This document shows positions 28,062-37,433 of a DNA stretch of 64,000 nt, piece after piece (positions within the stretch are counted from its first letter, which is position 1; each line of letters starts with the position of its first letter). The DNA is taken from contig NZ_QOKV01000013.1 in the NCBI RefSeq assembly GCF_008365405.1, positions 123,607 through 187,606 of the forward strand. Reading direction: 5' to 3'. The translations under genes were made by a program, and so were the position numbers. The notes below the pieces were generated by a model. It worked only from the letters and a program-made list of their open reading frames with translations. It was not told the origin of the DNA and searched no databases. The stretch is from Azospirillum brasilense (GTDB taxonomy: Bacteria; Pseudomonadota; Alphaproteobacteria; Azospirillales; Azospirillaceae).

Positions 28062-28139
28062 CCTTCGCTGGCATTATCCAGACAGGTTCGATGGGTGTGA
28101 TCTCAGCCGCACGAGCGCATCCCGCACGGCACCCCAGCC
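28062..28139 (-). promoter_or_regulatory. TPP riboswitch (THI element)
   Basis: On the minus strand, in order: GGGGTGCC, GGCTGAGAT with the CTGAGA core, ACCC, GAACCTG, TGGATAATGCCAGCG and AGGGA, which are the conserved TPP-aptamer blocks, ending 11 bp before the thiO start. The AGGGAG that closes the P1 helix is also the likely ribosome-binding site, so TPP binding would block translation directly. Confidence 0.95.
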
Positions 28140-28192
28140 AATGCCCGGATCATCCGGAAGAGGACCGCCTTTGGCAAGCCCCTTTTCGTTGG

Positions 28193-29632
28193 TCACAACA
28201 ACAAAAGCGACGCCAGCCCCAAGAAGGACAGGAACCCGATGACGTCGGTCATGGTGGTCAGGAAGACCGAACTCGCCACCGCCGGATCGACGCCCAGCCG
28301 GTCCAGTCCGATGGGAATCAGCACCCCGCACAGGCCGGCGACGAACAGGTTGATGACCATGGCACAGCCGATGACCAAGCCGATCATCGGCTCGAACCAC
28401 GTCGCGGCAATGGCCCCGACCAGCGTGGCGAAGACGGCGCCGTTGAGCAGCCCAACGAGCACCTCCTTACCCACCACGCGGGGGGCGTTGGAGGACGACA
28501 GCTCGCGTGTCGCCAGGGCGCGCACCGCCACGGTCAGCGTCTGGGTCCCGGCGTTGCCGCCCATCGAGGCGGTGATCGGCATCAGCACGGCCAGCGCCAC
28601 GATCTGCTCGATGGTCGCCTCGAACAGCGAGATGACGCCCGCCGCCGCGAAGGCGGTGAACAGGTTCAGCCCCAGCCAGGAAATGCGCGAGCGCGAGGTT
28701 TCCAGAACCGAGCGGTAGATCGAGGTGTCGCCGACGCCGCCCAGCTTGCCGATGTCGTCCTCGGCCTCCTCGTCGATGATGTGGACCACGTCGTCGACGG
28801 TGATGACGCCGATCAGCCGCCCACCGGCGTCCACCACGGGGGCGGAGACCAGGGCGTATTGGCGGAACAGGTTCGCCACCTCCTCCTGGTCCATAGTGGC
28901 GGGGATGGTGTCCACCTCCTCCGTCACCAGATCGGCGATGCGGACCGACCGCTTCTGGCGCAGCAGGCGCGACAGCGGCACCGCACCGACCACCCGGTGC
29001 ATCGGATCGACGACGAAGATGTCGTAGAAGTCCTCCGGCAGTTCGTCGGTGGCGGCGCGCACATAGTCGATGGTCTTGCCCACCGTCCAGAACTGCGGCA
29101 CCGCCACCAGATCACGCTGCATCAGGCGGCCGGCGGTGTACTCGTCGTAGGTCAGGTTCTCCTGGACCAGCGCGCGGTCGGCGGCCGGCAGATTCTCCAG
29201 CACCTCGCGCCGGGTGTCCTCGTCCAGGTCCTCAATGACGTCGACGGCGTCGTCGGTGTCCAGCTCCGCGACGGCGGCGGCCAGCTCCTTCGGCTCGAAC
29301 AGCTCGACGATCTCCTCGCGGAGATCGGGGTTGAGGTAGCTCAGCACCTCGCCGTCGAAGTCCGGGCGCAGGACGCCGACCAGCGCCTCCCGGTCGTCGT
29401 GGCCGAGCTGCTCGATCAGATCCGCGATGTCGGCGGGATGCAGCGTGTCCAGCTCGGCGCGCAGATCGTCGCGCCGTCCGGCGTGCAGCCGTTCGACGAC
29501 CTCCTCGACGAACTCCGGCTCCACACCATAGGCGCGCTCCTCCTCGCCGTCCTCGCGGGGCGGATCGGGGCGTTCGGCCGGGTGCGGCACATCGTCCTGG
29601 ATACGATCCGGTTCCTGGCGGTCGGTGTGCAT
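28193..29632 (-). CDS. mgtE: Magnesium transporter MgtE
   Basis: A 479-residue Mg2+ channel. N-terminal superhelical domain (residues about 40-160: LHPADIADLIEQL, DREALVGVL), two CBS domains (LVAVPQFWTVGKTIDYV to LVTEEVDTIPATM, ending GVITVDDVVHIIDEEAEDD), and five C-terminal helices including ALAVLMPITASMGGNAGTQTLTVAVRALA with the conserved pore loop and FLTTMTDVIGFLSFLGLA. The start is ATG 29632 after GGGAGGG; the open frame to 29917 crosses non-coding DNA. Stands alone between the riboswitch region and a divergent STAS gene. Confidence 0.95.
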   Translation of the reverse strand: MHTDRQEPDRIQDDVPHPAERPDPPREDGEEERAYGVEPEFVEEVVERLHAGRRDDLRAELDTLHPADIADLIEQLGHDDREALVGVLRPDFDGEVLSYLNPDLREEIVELFEPKELAAAVAELDTDDAVDVIEDLDEDTRREVLENLPAADRALVQENLTYDEYTAGRLMQRDLVAVPQFWTVGKTIDYVRAATDELPEDFYDIFVVDPMHRVVGAVPLSRLLRQKRSVRIADLVTEEVDTIPATMDQEEVANLFRQYALVSAPVVDAGGRLIGVITVDDVVHIIDEEAEDDIGKLGGVGDTSIYRSVLETSRSRISWLGLNLFTAFAAAGVISLFEATIEQIVALAVLMPITASMGGNAGTQTLTVAVRALATRELSSSNAPRVVGKEVLVGLLNGAVFATLVGAIAATWFEPMIGLVIGCAMVINLFVAGLCGVLIPIGLDRLGVDPAVASSVFLTTMTDVIGFLSFLGLASLLLL

Positions 29633-29928
29633 GGCGGCACCCTCCCTGTACGATGGCAATGCGGCGTGACGGCATGGTCCTGCGATCGGCCGACCATGGC
29701 GCACCGGCGTTTGCGGGTTGGTGGGGAGCCCTTGCGGGTTCCCGCCGGGGCGCCCACCGAATATAGGTGTGCCGCCGTTTTGTCCAGCGCGGCGGGCCGC
29801 TCCGGCTTCTCCAGACCCTCGCGCAATGCTTGCGTGGGCTGCGCAATTCGTGCACCCATAATGCGCGCGTGGCTTTTCTCCCCGCGCAGGCAGCGAAAAA
29901 CAGACACCACCGGCCAACGGATGTGACG

Positions 29929-30231
29929 ATGGAGTACGCCTACACCGACATCGACGGTCAGGAAGGGATCATGCTGTCGGGGCGTTTCACCTACGACGAC
30001 AGCCGCAAGTTTCATGATTTGCTGGCGGACTGGGACATCGGCGCGCGGCCCGAGGTGCGGCTGGACCTGCGTTACATGACCTTCCTGGACTCCGCGGCGA
30101 TCGGCATGCTGTTCGTCCTCGCCAACCGCTGCCGCGACGCGAAGGGACTGGTGACCGTGCACAATGCGCAACCCTACATTGTGCAGACCATGCGCCGCGT
30201 GGCGCTCGACCAGTATGTGGAGTTCCGCTGA
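29929..30231 (+). CDS. STAS-domain protein (anti-sigma factor antagonist-like)
   Basis: A 100-residue single STAS domain: MLSGRFTYDDSRKF, VRLDLRYMTFLDSAAIGMLFVLANRC, with the Ser of DSAAIGM at the position phosphorylated in SpoIIAA-type proteins, then GLVTVHNAQPYIVQTM. Such proteins act in partner-switching with an anti-sigma kinase. No kinase or sigma factor adjoins it here. Start ATG 29929; the frame extends upstream to 29767 without plausible similarity. Confidence 0.85.
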   Translation: MEYAYTDIDGQEGIMLSGRFTYDDSRKFHDLLADWDIGARPEVRLDLRYMTFLDSAAIGMLFVLANRCRDAKGLVTVHNAQPYIVQTMRRVALDQYVEFR

Positions 30232-30246
30232 GGAGGCGGCCCGGCG

Positions 30247-31410
30247 TTACAGGAAGCCCTCCCTCTTCAGAACCGCAGCCAACCGGTCGACCGGAAGGCG
30301 CCACGCCTTGTTGTGAGGCCGCAACGGCTCCCAGGGGCCGTCGTTCTCACCGACCACACATCCGTAGCGGATGCCCTTGAGATTGCCCAACCGCCGGAAC
30401 AGCCAGTTCACGTTCAGATCCATCTGCAGTTCGCACAGCGCCGCGCGGCTGTCGCAATAAACCACATTGGTCAGGCCCGCACCGTGCGGAGCCACGATGT
30501 GCGACGCCTCGGCAAATCGCTGCGCCTGTTCGGCGAGCGGAAGCGTCTCGCATTCGAGAATCTCGTAACCGGCCGCTTCCAGGAGGGTGATGACCTCCTG
30601 TTCGTTCAGCAATCGGCGATGCTCCGCGTTCCGGCGCGCGATGTACAACCGGCGGCCAGTCGCCGTCGACGGCGCACCCAAGCCGGAAGAGGCGAAGACG
30701 CGCAACTGCTCCGGGCGCGGGAAATGACCGAAATCGCCAATGTTGGGTATGAGAATCAACTCGTCCACTTCGACGGTTTCCGGCGCATGGACTGCCTGAA
30801 GCCGCACCGCCCGGCGGCTCGCGACGCCGTTCAGAAAATCCCACTGGAATTGACACCGCAAGGGCGGAACAAGAAGGACATCATCAAGGTACTTTTCCGG
30901 CAGGACGGAAAAACGGGACATCACATCGATGTTCCAATGGTAATAATTATAAGCTCCACCCGGTGCGAGAAGGTGAACGGCGCGATTCTGCAACCGGCTG
31001 AACTTTTCGCTCGACACTGAAATCGAGCCGACATCACGGTCGAGATGGATGCCATGCTCCGCCAGTTCGATGTATTGGATGGTTTCATCAAGCAGGCAAA
31101 GCCCGGTCTGTCCGGTGGTCTGGTCCACCGGCCTGAGCATGACGATGCCGGACGACGAATGGACCAGGGCGCCGCGGAGCCGGTAGAGCCGCACCGGCGC
31201 CGAGCGGTAGACCGACTCGCACCATGCCCCCTCGTAGGGACGCTCGAAAACCCGGCGATGCGAGAAATCCGTGTCGCCGAAAGCCAGCGGCGCGACCTCG
31301 ATCTCCCGCGCCGGCAACAACTCGCGCGACTCCACGATGGGATGCCCATCGCCGTCGACCAAGTGCCGCGCCTCCGCCTCGGCGAGCGACAAATGGAGAG
31401 GAAGGTTCAT
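30247..31410 (-). CDS. Glycosyltransferase family 61 (DUF563) protein
   Basis: A 387-residue protein with the DUF563 pattern: HLLAPGGAYNYYHWNIDVMSR (with the family His), LLVPPLRCQFQWDFL, LYIARRNAEHRRLLNE, and the C-terminal SHIVAPHGAGLTNVVYCDSRAALCEL. GT61 enzymes transfer sugars (xylosyl/GlcNAc types in plants); bacterial members are tied to surface polysaccharide. No membrane segment. The start chosen is ATG 31410; the longer frame to 31584 runs into the tRNA-Leu gene and cannot be coding. Confidence 0.85.
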   Translation of the reverse strand: MNLPLHLSLAEAEARHLVDGDGHPIVESRELLPAREIEVAPLAFGDTDFSHRRVFERPYEGAWCESVYRSAPVRLYRLRGALVHSSSGIVMLRPVDQTTGQTGLCLLDETIQYIELAEHGIHLDRDVGSISVSSEKFSRLQNRAVHLLAPGGAYNYYHWNIDVMSRFSVLPEKYLDDVLLVPPLRCQFQWDFLNGVASRRAVRLQAVHAPETVEVDELILIPNIGDFGHFPRPEQLRVFASSGLGAPSTATGRRLYIARRNAEHRRLLNEQEVITLLEAAGYEILECETLPLAEQAQRFAEASHIVAPHGAGLTNVVYCDSRAALCELQMDLNVNWLFRRLGNLKGIRYGCVVGENDGPWEPLRPHNKAWRLPVDRLAAVLKREGFL

Positions 31411-31490
31411 GTCACGGGCATCCGGGCTGGTCCTGGCTGACGGAACCGCTTCCCCCGCCTTGGGCTGTTTGTCGGCCCCTGCTTCGCGCG

Positions 31491-31526
31491 AAAAAACAAA
31501 AGGACGCCGTATGACGGGCGCCCTTT
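31491..31526 (-). terminator. Rho-independent terminator of tRNA-Leu
   Basis: On the minus strand AAAGGGCGCC and GGCGTCCTTT pair with one mismatch, followed by TTGTTTTTT. It lies 28 bp after the tRNA 3' end. Confidence 0.8.
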
Positions 31527-31554
31527 CAACATCTCGTTCCTCCCGGAGGGAGGA

Positions 31555-31641
31555 TGGTGCGGTCGAGAAGACTCGAACTTCCACGGCATTTCTGCCACAG
31601 CGACCTCAACGCTGCGCGTCTACCAATTCCGCCACGACCGC
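31555..31641 (-). tRNA. tRNA-Leu (anticodon GAG)
   Basis: An 87-nt class II tRNA: acceptor GCGGTCG/CGACCGC, D-arm with GGTAGACGC, anticodon loop GTTGAGGTC giving GAG, a long variable arm (TGGCAGAAATGCCG), T-loop GTTCGAGTC and an encoded CCA end. Confidence 0.97.
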
Positions 31642-31766
31642 ACAAGGCTGGTAGAACCGAGGAGGGAACTGCTCCCCTCATCGGGTGGAGCGGGGGAATA
31701 GCAGATCCCCAACGCCCGATCAAGCGGCGTCTCGCGTTTTTGCCAAAGAAAGTTCATAACGTCGGC

Positions 31767-32501
31767 ATGACCGACCTCACCGCCCCCGTTCCGCCCTCCG
31801 CCGCCCCCGGTCCCGACGCCGATACCGCCATCGCTTCCGGGCGGGCGGTGGAGTGGCGCATCAGCGACACGCCCGTCCCCTACCCCGACGCGCTGGCCGA
31901 GATGGAAGCGCGCGTCGAGGCCATCCGTGCCGGCACCGCGCCGGAGCTGGTCTGGCTGCTGGAGCATCCGCCTCTCTACACCGCCGGCACCAGCGCGCGG
32001 GAGGAGGACCTGCTGGAGCCTGGCCGCTTCCCCGTCTATCAGGCCGGGCGCGGCGGGCAATTCACCTATCACGGGCCGGGGCAGCGCGTGGCCTACGTGA
32101 TGCTCGACCTCAAGACGCGCGGCGCCGACATCCGCGCCTTCGTCCAGGATCTGGAGGACTGGCTGATCCGCACGCTGGCCGCCTTCAACATCCGCGGCGA
32201 ACGGCGGGAGGGCCGGGTCGGCATCTGGGTGGACAAGCAACCCTACGGCGGCGCGCCCGGCCAGGAGGACAAGATCGCCGCGATCGGCGTGCGGGTGCGC
32301 CGCTGGGTCAGCTTCCACGGCGTCGCCCTGAACGTGGAGCCGGATCTGTCCCACTTCGCCGGCATCGTCCCCTGTGGCATCAGCGAGCATGGGGTGACCT
32401 CCATCGTGGCGCTCGGCCATCTTGTCGCCATGGGGGACGTGGACGCCGCCCTGATCGCCAGCTTCGCGCAGGTGTTCGGCGGCGGGCAGGAAGGGAAATG
32501 A
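31767..32501 (+). CDS. lipB: Octanoyltransferase LipB
   Basis: Transfers octanoyl from acyl carrier protein to lipoyl domains. The 244-residue protein has WLLEHPPLYTAGTSA, GRGGQFTYHGPGQRVAYVMLDL, the catalytic Lys in DKIAAIGVRVRRW and Cys in GIVPCGISEHGVTS. The N-terminal 25 residues are Pro/Ala-rich. ATG 31767 selected; the frame upstream overlaps the tRNA. Confidence 0.95.
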   Translation: MTDLTAPVPPSAAPGPDADTAIASGRAVEWRISDTPVPYPDALAEMEARVEAIRAGTAPELVWLLEHPPLYTAGTSAREEDLLEPGRFPVYQAGRGGQFTYHGPGQRVAYVMLDLKTRGADIRAFVQDLEDWLIRTLAAFNIRGERREGRVGIWVDKQPYGGAPGQEDKIAAIGVRVRRWVSFHGVALNVEPDLSHFAGIVPCGISEHGVTSIVALGHLVAMGDVDAALIASFAQVFGGGQEGK

Positions 32502-32504
32502 CCT

Positions 32505-33026
32505 TTACCGCTTCGGCGTCCCGGTGGGCGCCCCGGCAGACTGGGCGTCGTTCAGGACGCGCAAATCCTCGTTGGTGATTGACACGATGGTGCAGCCGGT
32601 GCTGTCGCCGTTGCGGAACAGGTAGATCAGCTTTCGGTTCGCCTGCTTCTTCGGATCGTGCAGGTTCAGGCCATGGCCGAAGGCGACGCCCAGAACCTCG
32701 CCCTTGAAGATGGCGCGGTAGCGCATGGGCATCTGTTCCCGGAATTGGCGGGAGGCGCAGGCCTTGCTCAGCTCCTTCTCGAAGGTTCCGGCGTGCCGCC
32801 AGTCCTGGGTGGAGCGGATCGTCACCCATTGCGGCGGCAAGGGGTACCGAACCACCGGTGGCGACAGCGGCAGGTCGTAGCCGCCGGGCGGCACCGGCGG
32901 CATGTGCCCCGGCTCGGTCCGGTCGAGCGGCCCCTTGGCCCAGGCGGCTCCGGTCGTCAGCATGCCGAGCGACAGAAGCGTGCCGCGCAGGAGCCGGAGC
33001 GCTGATTCTGGCCTTTTGCCGCTCAT
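32505..33026 (-). CDS. Secreted hypothetical protein (173 residues)
   Basis: The N-terminus LLRGTLLSLGMLTTGAAWAKG is a Sec signal peptide. The mature part has a Pro-rich segment (MPPVPPGGYDLPLSPPVV), then a compact domain with two or three cysteines (SKACASRQF, STGCTIVSI). It converges with lipB, 3 bp between ends. No family recognised. Confidence 0.7.
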   Translation of the reverse strand: MSGKRPESALRLLRGTLLSLGMLTTGAAWAKGPLDRTEPGHMPPVPPGGYDLPLSPPVVRYPLPPQWVTIRSTQDWRHAGTFEKELSKACASRQFREQMPMRYRAIFKGEVLGVAFGHGLNLHDPKKQANRKLIYLFRNGDSTGCTIVSITNEDLRVLNDAQSAGAPTGTPKR

Positions 33027-33107
33027 CCCTGTCCGCTTGCCCCCCCATCCGCACCCGACAGCCTAGCCGCGTATGGCTAACAGAAGGCTAACCATCCCGC
33101 CCCGCCG

Positions 33108-33407
33108 TCACTGCGTCGGGCGCTGCTCGAACACTCCCGGGCCGGGATCGCGGGCCGGCTCCACGGCGATGTCGCCGACCATGGCGGCGGAGGGGCCGCG
33201 GCGGCAGGCCTCCAGCATCCGGTCGACGACGTCCGCCGGACCGGCGAACAGCGCCTCCACCGTGCCGTCGCCACGGTTTCGCACCCAGCCGGCCAGCCCC
33301 AGCCGGTTCGCCGTATCCACCGTCCAGCCACGGTACCACACGCCCTGCACCTTGCCATGAATGCGGGCCAGCACGGCCTTGCGGTTGTTCTCTTCCGCCA
33401 TTCCCAT
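33108..33407 (-). CDS. acyP: Acylphosphatase
   Basis: A 99-residue alpha/beta protein hydrolysing acyl phosphates. The family core GKVQGVWYRGWTVDTANRLGL carries the catalytic Arg, and GWVRNRGDGTVEALFAG the catalytic Asn. The start may be 33407 or the ATG at 33401; the open frame to 33512 is upstream extension without similarity. Confidence 0.92.
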   Translation of the reverse strand: MGMAEENNRKAVLARIHGKVQGVWYRGWTVDTANRLGLAGWVRNRGDGTVEALFAGPADVVDRMLEACRRGPSAAMVGDIAVEPARDPGPGVFEQRPTQ

Positions 33408-33645
33408 CCCCGGTGTCTTCTCCGTACGGTCAGGACAATAGGACAAACGCCGGTTCCGGAAAACCCGGCGCCCCCCGGCGCCCTCCCCTCCCCCAATGAA
33501 CAGTCCCACCAACCATTCGTCGGCGTATCATCCGTGCATGGCGGGGCGCGGGACCTCCTGTGACCGCCGGGCCGCGACAGCGAAGGCCGCGACCGGGCAC
33601 GGGCGGGCTCGCGCTCCCTGAACGAACGGTTCGGGAGGAACGGAC

Positions 33646-34512
33646 ATGACCATCCGAAACCCTGCGGAATGGGGAGCGGCCCATTTCAAATCCTGGTCCC
33701 ACGGCTTGGCCGAAGCGGGCCACGCCATCGCCCCGCCGGCGCGGGAACGGGCGGCGCTGGAGCCCACGGTACGGCGCATCCGCAGCGACGACCTGCGCGA
33801 CGCGCTGCGGAAGGGGCTTCATGATTTCATGGCCTGCCGGACCGACGTCCTCTTCATCGCCCTGATCTACCCGCTGGTCGGACTGCTGCTGGCGGAGGTG
33901 GTGTTCAACGAGAACGCGCTGCACCTGCTGTTCCCGCTGGCCTCCGGCTTCGTGCTGATCGGCCCCTTCGCCGCGGTCGGCCTGTACGAGATGAGCCGCC
34001 GGCGCGAGCGGGGTGACCGCGTGTCCTGGGTGGACGCCTTCGCGGTGGCGCGCTCCCCGGCCTTCGGGGCGATCCTGGCGATGGGGGCGATCCTGACGGC
34101 GGTGTTCCTGCTGTGGCTGGTGGCGGCGCAGCTCATCTACATGGCCACCCTCGCCCCGCTGGCGCCGGAGGGCTGGAGCGCCTTCACCCAGGCGCTGTTC
34201 ACCACCCGCGCCGGCTGGGCGATGATCGTGCTGGGGATCGGGGTCGGTTTCCTGTTCGCCGTTCTGGCGCTGGCGATCAGCGTCGTCAGCTTCCCGCTTC
34301 TCATGGACCGCCGGGTCGGCGTGGCGACGGCCATCCGCACCTCCGTCCGCGCGACGCTGAGGAATCCCGAGCCCATGGCACTCTGGGGCCTGATTGTGGC
34401 GGGCGGGCTGCTGCTCGGCTCGCTGCCCGCCTTCGTCGGGCTGGTGATCGTCATGCCGGTGCTCGGCCACGCCACATGGCACCTCTACCGGCGCCTGATT
34501 CCCGAGGGCTGA
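33646..34512 (+). CDS. DUF2189-family integral membrane protein
   Basis: A 288-residue protein with about six helices (VLFIALIYPLVGLLLAEVVF, FPLASGFVLIGPFAAVGLYEMSRRRE, FGAILAMGAILTAVFLLWLVAAQLI, MIVLGIGVGFLFAVLALAISVVSFPLLMDR, LWGLIVAGGLLLGSLPAFVGLVIVMPVLGHATWHLYRRLI). GLYEMSRRRE, PLLMDR and GHATWHLYRRL are the DUF2189 signature. Function unknown. The neighbouring caa3 oxidase operon on the other strand suggests a respiratory link, which is inference. Confidence 0.85.
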   Translation: MTIRNPAEWGAAHFKSWSHGLAEAGHAIAPPARERAALEPTVRRIRSDDLRDALRKGLHDFMACRTDVLFIALIYPLVGLLLAEVVFNENALHLLFPLASGFVLIGPFAAVGLYEMSRRRERGDRVSWVDAFAVARSPAFGAILAMGAILTAVFLLWLVAAQLIYMATLAPLAPEGWSAFTQALFTTRAGWAMIVLGIGVGFLFAVLALAISVVSFPLLMDRRVGVATAIRTSVRATLRNPEPMALWGLIVAGGLLLGSLPAFVGLVIVMPVLGHATWHLYRRLIPEG

Positions 34513-34533
34513 TCCCGGAGTGAGACAACCGGG

Positions 34534-34893
34534 TCAGCCGCAGGCCGGCACCTGCAGGGCGGGAAGCCCGTTCCACAGGATGGCGACCAGCGATCCCGCA
34601 GCGGCGAGCGCGGTGAACAGGCGGATGAAGCGGCGTGGGTCCTCGCTGGCCCGCCGGCCCGGCGCGGCGCCCCACAGCGCCGCCGCCAGCACGCCGGCGG
34701 CCAGCAGCAGGGCGACCGCCGTGGCGCCGAGGATCAGAACCACCGCGACGGGGTGGCCGTACAATTCCACCCCGTCCCATTCGCGGGCGCAGATCAGCCC
34801 GTTGATGCCGTAGACCGCCGCGAAATGGGCCGCCCAGATCAGGAAGGCCGACATCATCCCGGTGAAGGTCGCGGTGAACGCCGTCTTCTCCAT
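34534..34893 (-). CDS. Small membrane protein at the end of the caa3 oxidase operon
   Basis: A 119-residue protein with three hydrophobic helices (FTGMMSAFLIWAAHFAAVYG, AVVLILGATAVALLLAAGVLAAALWG, RFIRLFTALAAAGSLVAILWNGLPAL). It starts 8 bp after the subunit I+III stop. Similar small proteins close oxidase operons and are thought to be extra subunits or assembly factors; a His in WAAHFAAVYG might bind metal or heme. Not assigned to a named subunit. Confidence 0.75.
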   Translation of the reverse strand: MEKTAFTATFTGMMSAFLIWAAHFAAVYGINGLICAREWDGVELYGHPVAVVLILGATAVALLLAAGVLAAALWGAAPGRRASEDPRRFIRLFTALAAAGSLVAILWNGLPALQVPACG

Positions 34894-34901
34894 GCCCCAC
34901 C

Positions 34902-37433
34902 TCACACGGCCAGCCGCGGGAACAGATGCACCAGCAGGAGCGACACCACGCCCTGCCCGCAGGTGTAGAGCCACACCAGCATCACGTTGTCGAAGGTGAC
35001 CCGGCGCTGCGCGTGCAGCAATCCGGCGAAGGAGCGCGCCAGCGTGAAGCCGGTCATCAGGACCAGGATCACGACGTGAAAGACCTGCCAGGAGGCCAGC
35101 ATGTAGACGATCGCGCCGTAGGCGCTCTCCGACGCCACGAGGCCGCTGCCGATGTGGTTGTAGGGCTCGGCCACCGCGGCGGCCAGCATCAGCAGGAGAC
35201 CGGCGAGCAGGAGGCCCCGCATCGCCCAGGAGCGGTTGCCGGCCACGGCGCGGCTCGCCAGCAGCATCGCCCCCGCCGCCACGACCCAGAGCGCCGCCTC
35301 GCCGAACAGCCACCCCAGCCCCGGCAGGGCGTCGGTGCCCACCGGCCAGACGTCCGGGCTGACCGTCCACAGGAAGACGTAGGTGAAGCACAGGCAGGCG
35401 AAGGCCGTCCCGTCCACCAGCAGCAGGACCGCCGTCCCCCACCAGGAATGGTTCTCCGATCCCTGGAGATAGACCGGCACGCGCCAGCCGCCGCCGACGT
35501 CCTGCGGCGGGTGGTCGGCGCCCTTGTCCAGGCTCCACACCCACCAGAAGACCGAGGCGATGGCCAACACCCCCGGCACCAGCGACACCCAGTAGAGCTG
35601 CACCGCCAGACAGATGAAGTGGGCGGCGGTGAACAGCCCGGCCAGGAAATGGCTCCAATGCGGGCCGGGCATCGGCATCAGATACTGGGGCCGGGCCTCG
35701 ATCGGGCTGGTCACGATGGTCTCGCGCCGGCGGGTCGGGGCGCCGGGCAGATAATGGGCACCCTCCTGCACCTCGCGCGACAGGGTCGGGTTGTCCCACA
35801 GCGGGTAGAGGGAGCGGACGTGCGGGATGCTGCGCGTTGCGTAGTCGTCGTTCGGAATCCACTCCAGTGTCCCCGCCTTCCACGGATTCTCCGGCGCCGG
35901 GCGCCCCCGGCCGAAGGCGTCGCGCGCCATGTCGATCAGCACCAGCAGGACGCCGAAGGCCATCACGAAGGCCCCGACGGTCGAGACCATGTTCAGGACG
36001 TTCCAGCCGAGATCCCCCGGGTAGGTGTAGACGCGCCGCGGCATGCCCATCAGGCCGCTGACATGCATGGGGAAGAAGGCGACGTTGAAGCCGATGAACA
36101 TCATCCAGAAGGCCCAGCGCCCCAGCCGCTCCGACAGCATGGTGCCCTTCAGCGTCGGCCACCAGTGGTACAGCCCGGCGAAGACCGGGAAGACCATGCC
36201 GCCGATCAGCACGTAATGCAGGTGCGCCACCACGAAGTAGCTGTCATGGGCCTGCCAGTCGAAGGGGATGACCGCCACCATCACGCCGGTCAGGCCGCCG
36301 GCCACGAAGATGAACAGGAAGCCCAGCAGGAACCACGTCGCCACCGTCCATTGCAGCCGCCCCTTGCCCAGCGTGGCGATCCAGGCGAAGACCTGGATTC
36401 CGGCGGGCACCGACACGGCCATGCTGGCGGCTGAGAAGAAGCTCAGGCTCAGCGGCGGGATACCGGTGGCGAACATGTGGTGCACCCACAGGCCGAAGCT
36501 GAAGAAGCCGGTGCCGACCAGCGCCACCACCACCCAGTCGTGGCCGACCAGCGGCCGCTGCGCCAGCGTCGGCACCATCATCGACACCAGCCCCGCCGCC
36601 GGCAGGAAGATGATGTAGACCTCCGGATGGCCGAAGAACCAGAACAGGTGCTGCCAGAGCAGCGGGTCGCCGCCCCGCTCCGCGATGAAGAAGGGCCAGT
36701 CGAAGGCGCGCTCGATCTCCAGCAGCGCGGTCGCGACGATCACCGCCGGGAAGGCGAAGACGATCATCCCCGCCATGACCAGCATCGACCAGCAATAGAC
36801 CGGGATCTTGTCCAGCGTCATGCCGGGCGGGCGGGTGCGCAGGATGCCGACGATGATCTCGATGGCCCCGGCGATGGCCGAAATCTCGATGAAGCCGATC
36901 CCGAGCAGCCAGAAATCGGCGTTGATGCCCGGCGAGAACTTCATGCTGGTCAGCGGCGGGTACATGAACCAGCCGCCGTCCGGCGCCACCTCGAAGATCA
37001 GCGAGCAGAAGAAGGCCAGCCCGCCGAACAGGTAGGCCCAGAAGGCGAAGGCCGACAGCCGCGGAAAGGGCAGGTCGCGCGCCGCCAGCATGGAGGGCAG
37101 CAGGAAGACGCCGATGGCCTCGACGATGGGCACGGCGAACAGGAACATCATGCCCGTGCCGTGCACGGTGAAGAACTGGTTGTAGAGGCTGTGCCCCAGC
37201 ACGTCGTTTTCCGGCACGGCGAGCTGCGTCCGCATGACCAGCGCCAGCGTGCCCGAGATGACGAAGAACAGCAGCGCCGTGCCGATGTACATCACCCCGA
37301 TGATGTTGTTGTTCACCTCCTTCAGCAGGCCGAGGCCGGAGGTCGGCTTCCAGGCGCGCTTCAGCGCCTCCAACTCCTCCGGCGGGCGCGGCAGGCGGTT
37401 GGGCAGGGCGGCATCGTCGAGCGGCGGGGTCAT
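34902..37433 (-). CDS. ctaD: Cytochrome c oxidase subunit I + III fusion
   Basis: An 843-residue fusion of heme-copper oxidase subunit I (about residues 30-590) and subunit III (about 610-843). Subunit I motifs: FFTVHGTGMMF (heme a His), FWFFGHPEVYI (CuB His, cross-linked Tyr and the E of A1-type enzymes), WVHHMFATG (two CuB His) and HDSYFVVAHLHYVLIGG (heme a3 and heme a His). The D-channel Asp (AARDLPFPR) is present, whereas the segment IATLGKGRLQWTVATW lacks the Lys of the canonical K-channel (Thr at that place by hand alignment). The start overlaps the subunit II stop by 4 bp. Proton-pumping terminal oxidase. Confidence 0.93.
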   Translation of the reverse strand: MTPPLDDAALPNRLPRPPEELEALKRAWKPTSGLGLLKEVNNNIIGVMYIGTALLFFVISGTLALVMRTQLAVPENDVLGHSLYNQFFTVHGTGMMFLFAVPIVEAIGVFLLPSMLAARDLPFPRLSAFAFWAYLFGGLAFFCSLIFEVAPDGGWFMYPPLTSMKFSPGINADFWLLGIGFIEISAIAGAIEIIVGILRTRPPGMTLDKIPVYCWSMLVMAGMIVFAFPAVIVATALLEIERAFDWPFFIAERGGDPLLWQHLFWFFGHPEVYIIFLPAAGLVSMMVPTLAQRPLVGHDWVVVALVGTGFFSFGLWVHHMFATGIPPLSLSFFSAASMAVSVPAGIQVFAWIATLGKGRLQWTVATWFLLGFLFIFVAGGLTGVMVAVIPFDWQAHDSYFVVAHLHYVLIGGMVFPVFAGLYHWWPTLKGTMLSERLGRWAFWMMFIGFNVAFFPMHVSGLMGMPRRVYTYPGDLGWNVLNMVSTVGAFVMAFGVLLVLIDMARDAFGRGRPAPENPWKAGTLEWIPNDDYATRSIPHVRSLYPLWDNPTLSREVQEGAHYLPGAPTRRRETIVTSPIEARPQYLMPMPGPHWSHFLAGLFTAAHFICLAVQLYWVSLVPGVLAIASVFWWVWSLDKGADHPPQDVGGGWRVPVYLQGSENHSWWGTAVLLLVDGTAFACLCFTYVFLWTVSPDVWPVGTDALPGLGWLFGEAALWVVAAGAMLLASRAVAGNRSWAMRGLLLAGLLLMLAAAVAEPYNHIGSGLVASESAYGAIVYMLASWQVFHVVILVLMTGFTLARSFAGLLHAQRRVTFDNVMLVWLYTCGQGVVSLLLVHLFPRLAV

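Noticed and set aside
31410..31584. N-terminal extension of the GT61 protein
   Set aside because: It would run through the tRNA-Leu terminator and into the tRNA 3' end; ATG 31410 is the sensible start.
31555..31641. tRNA-Leu as an integration site for a genomic island
   Set aside because: I found no duplicated tRNA 3' end nearby and no integrase; flanking genes are housekeeping.
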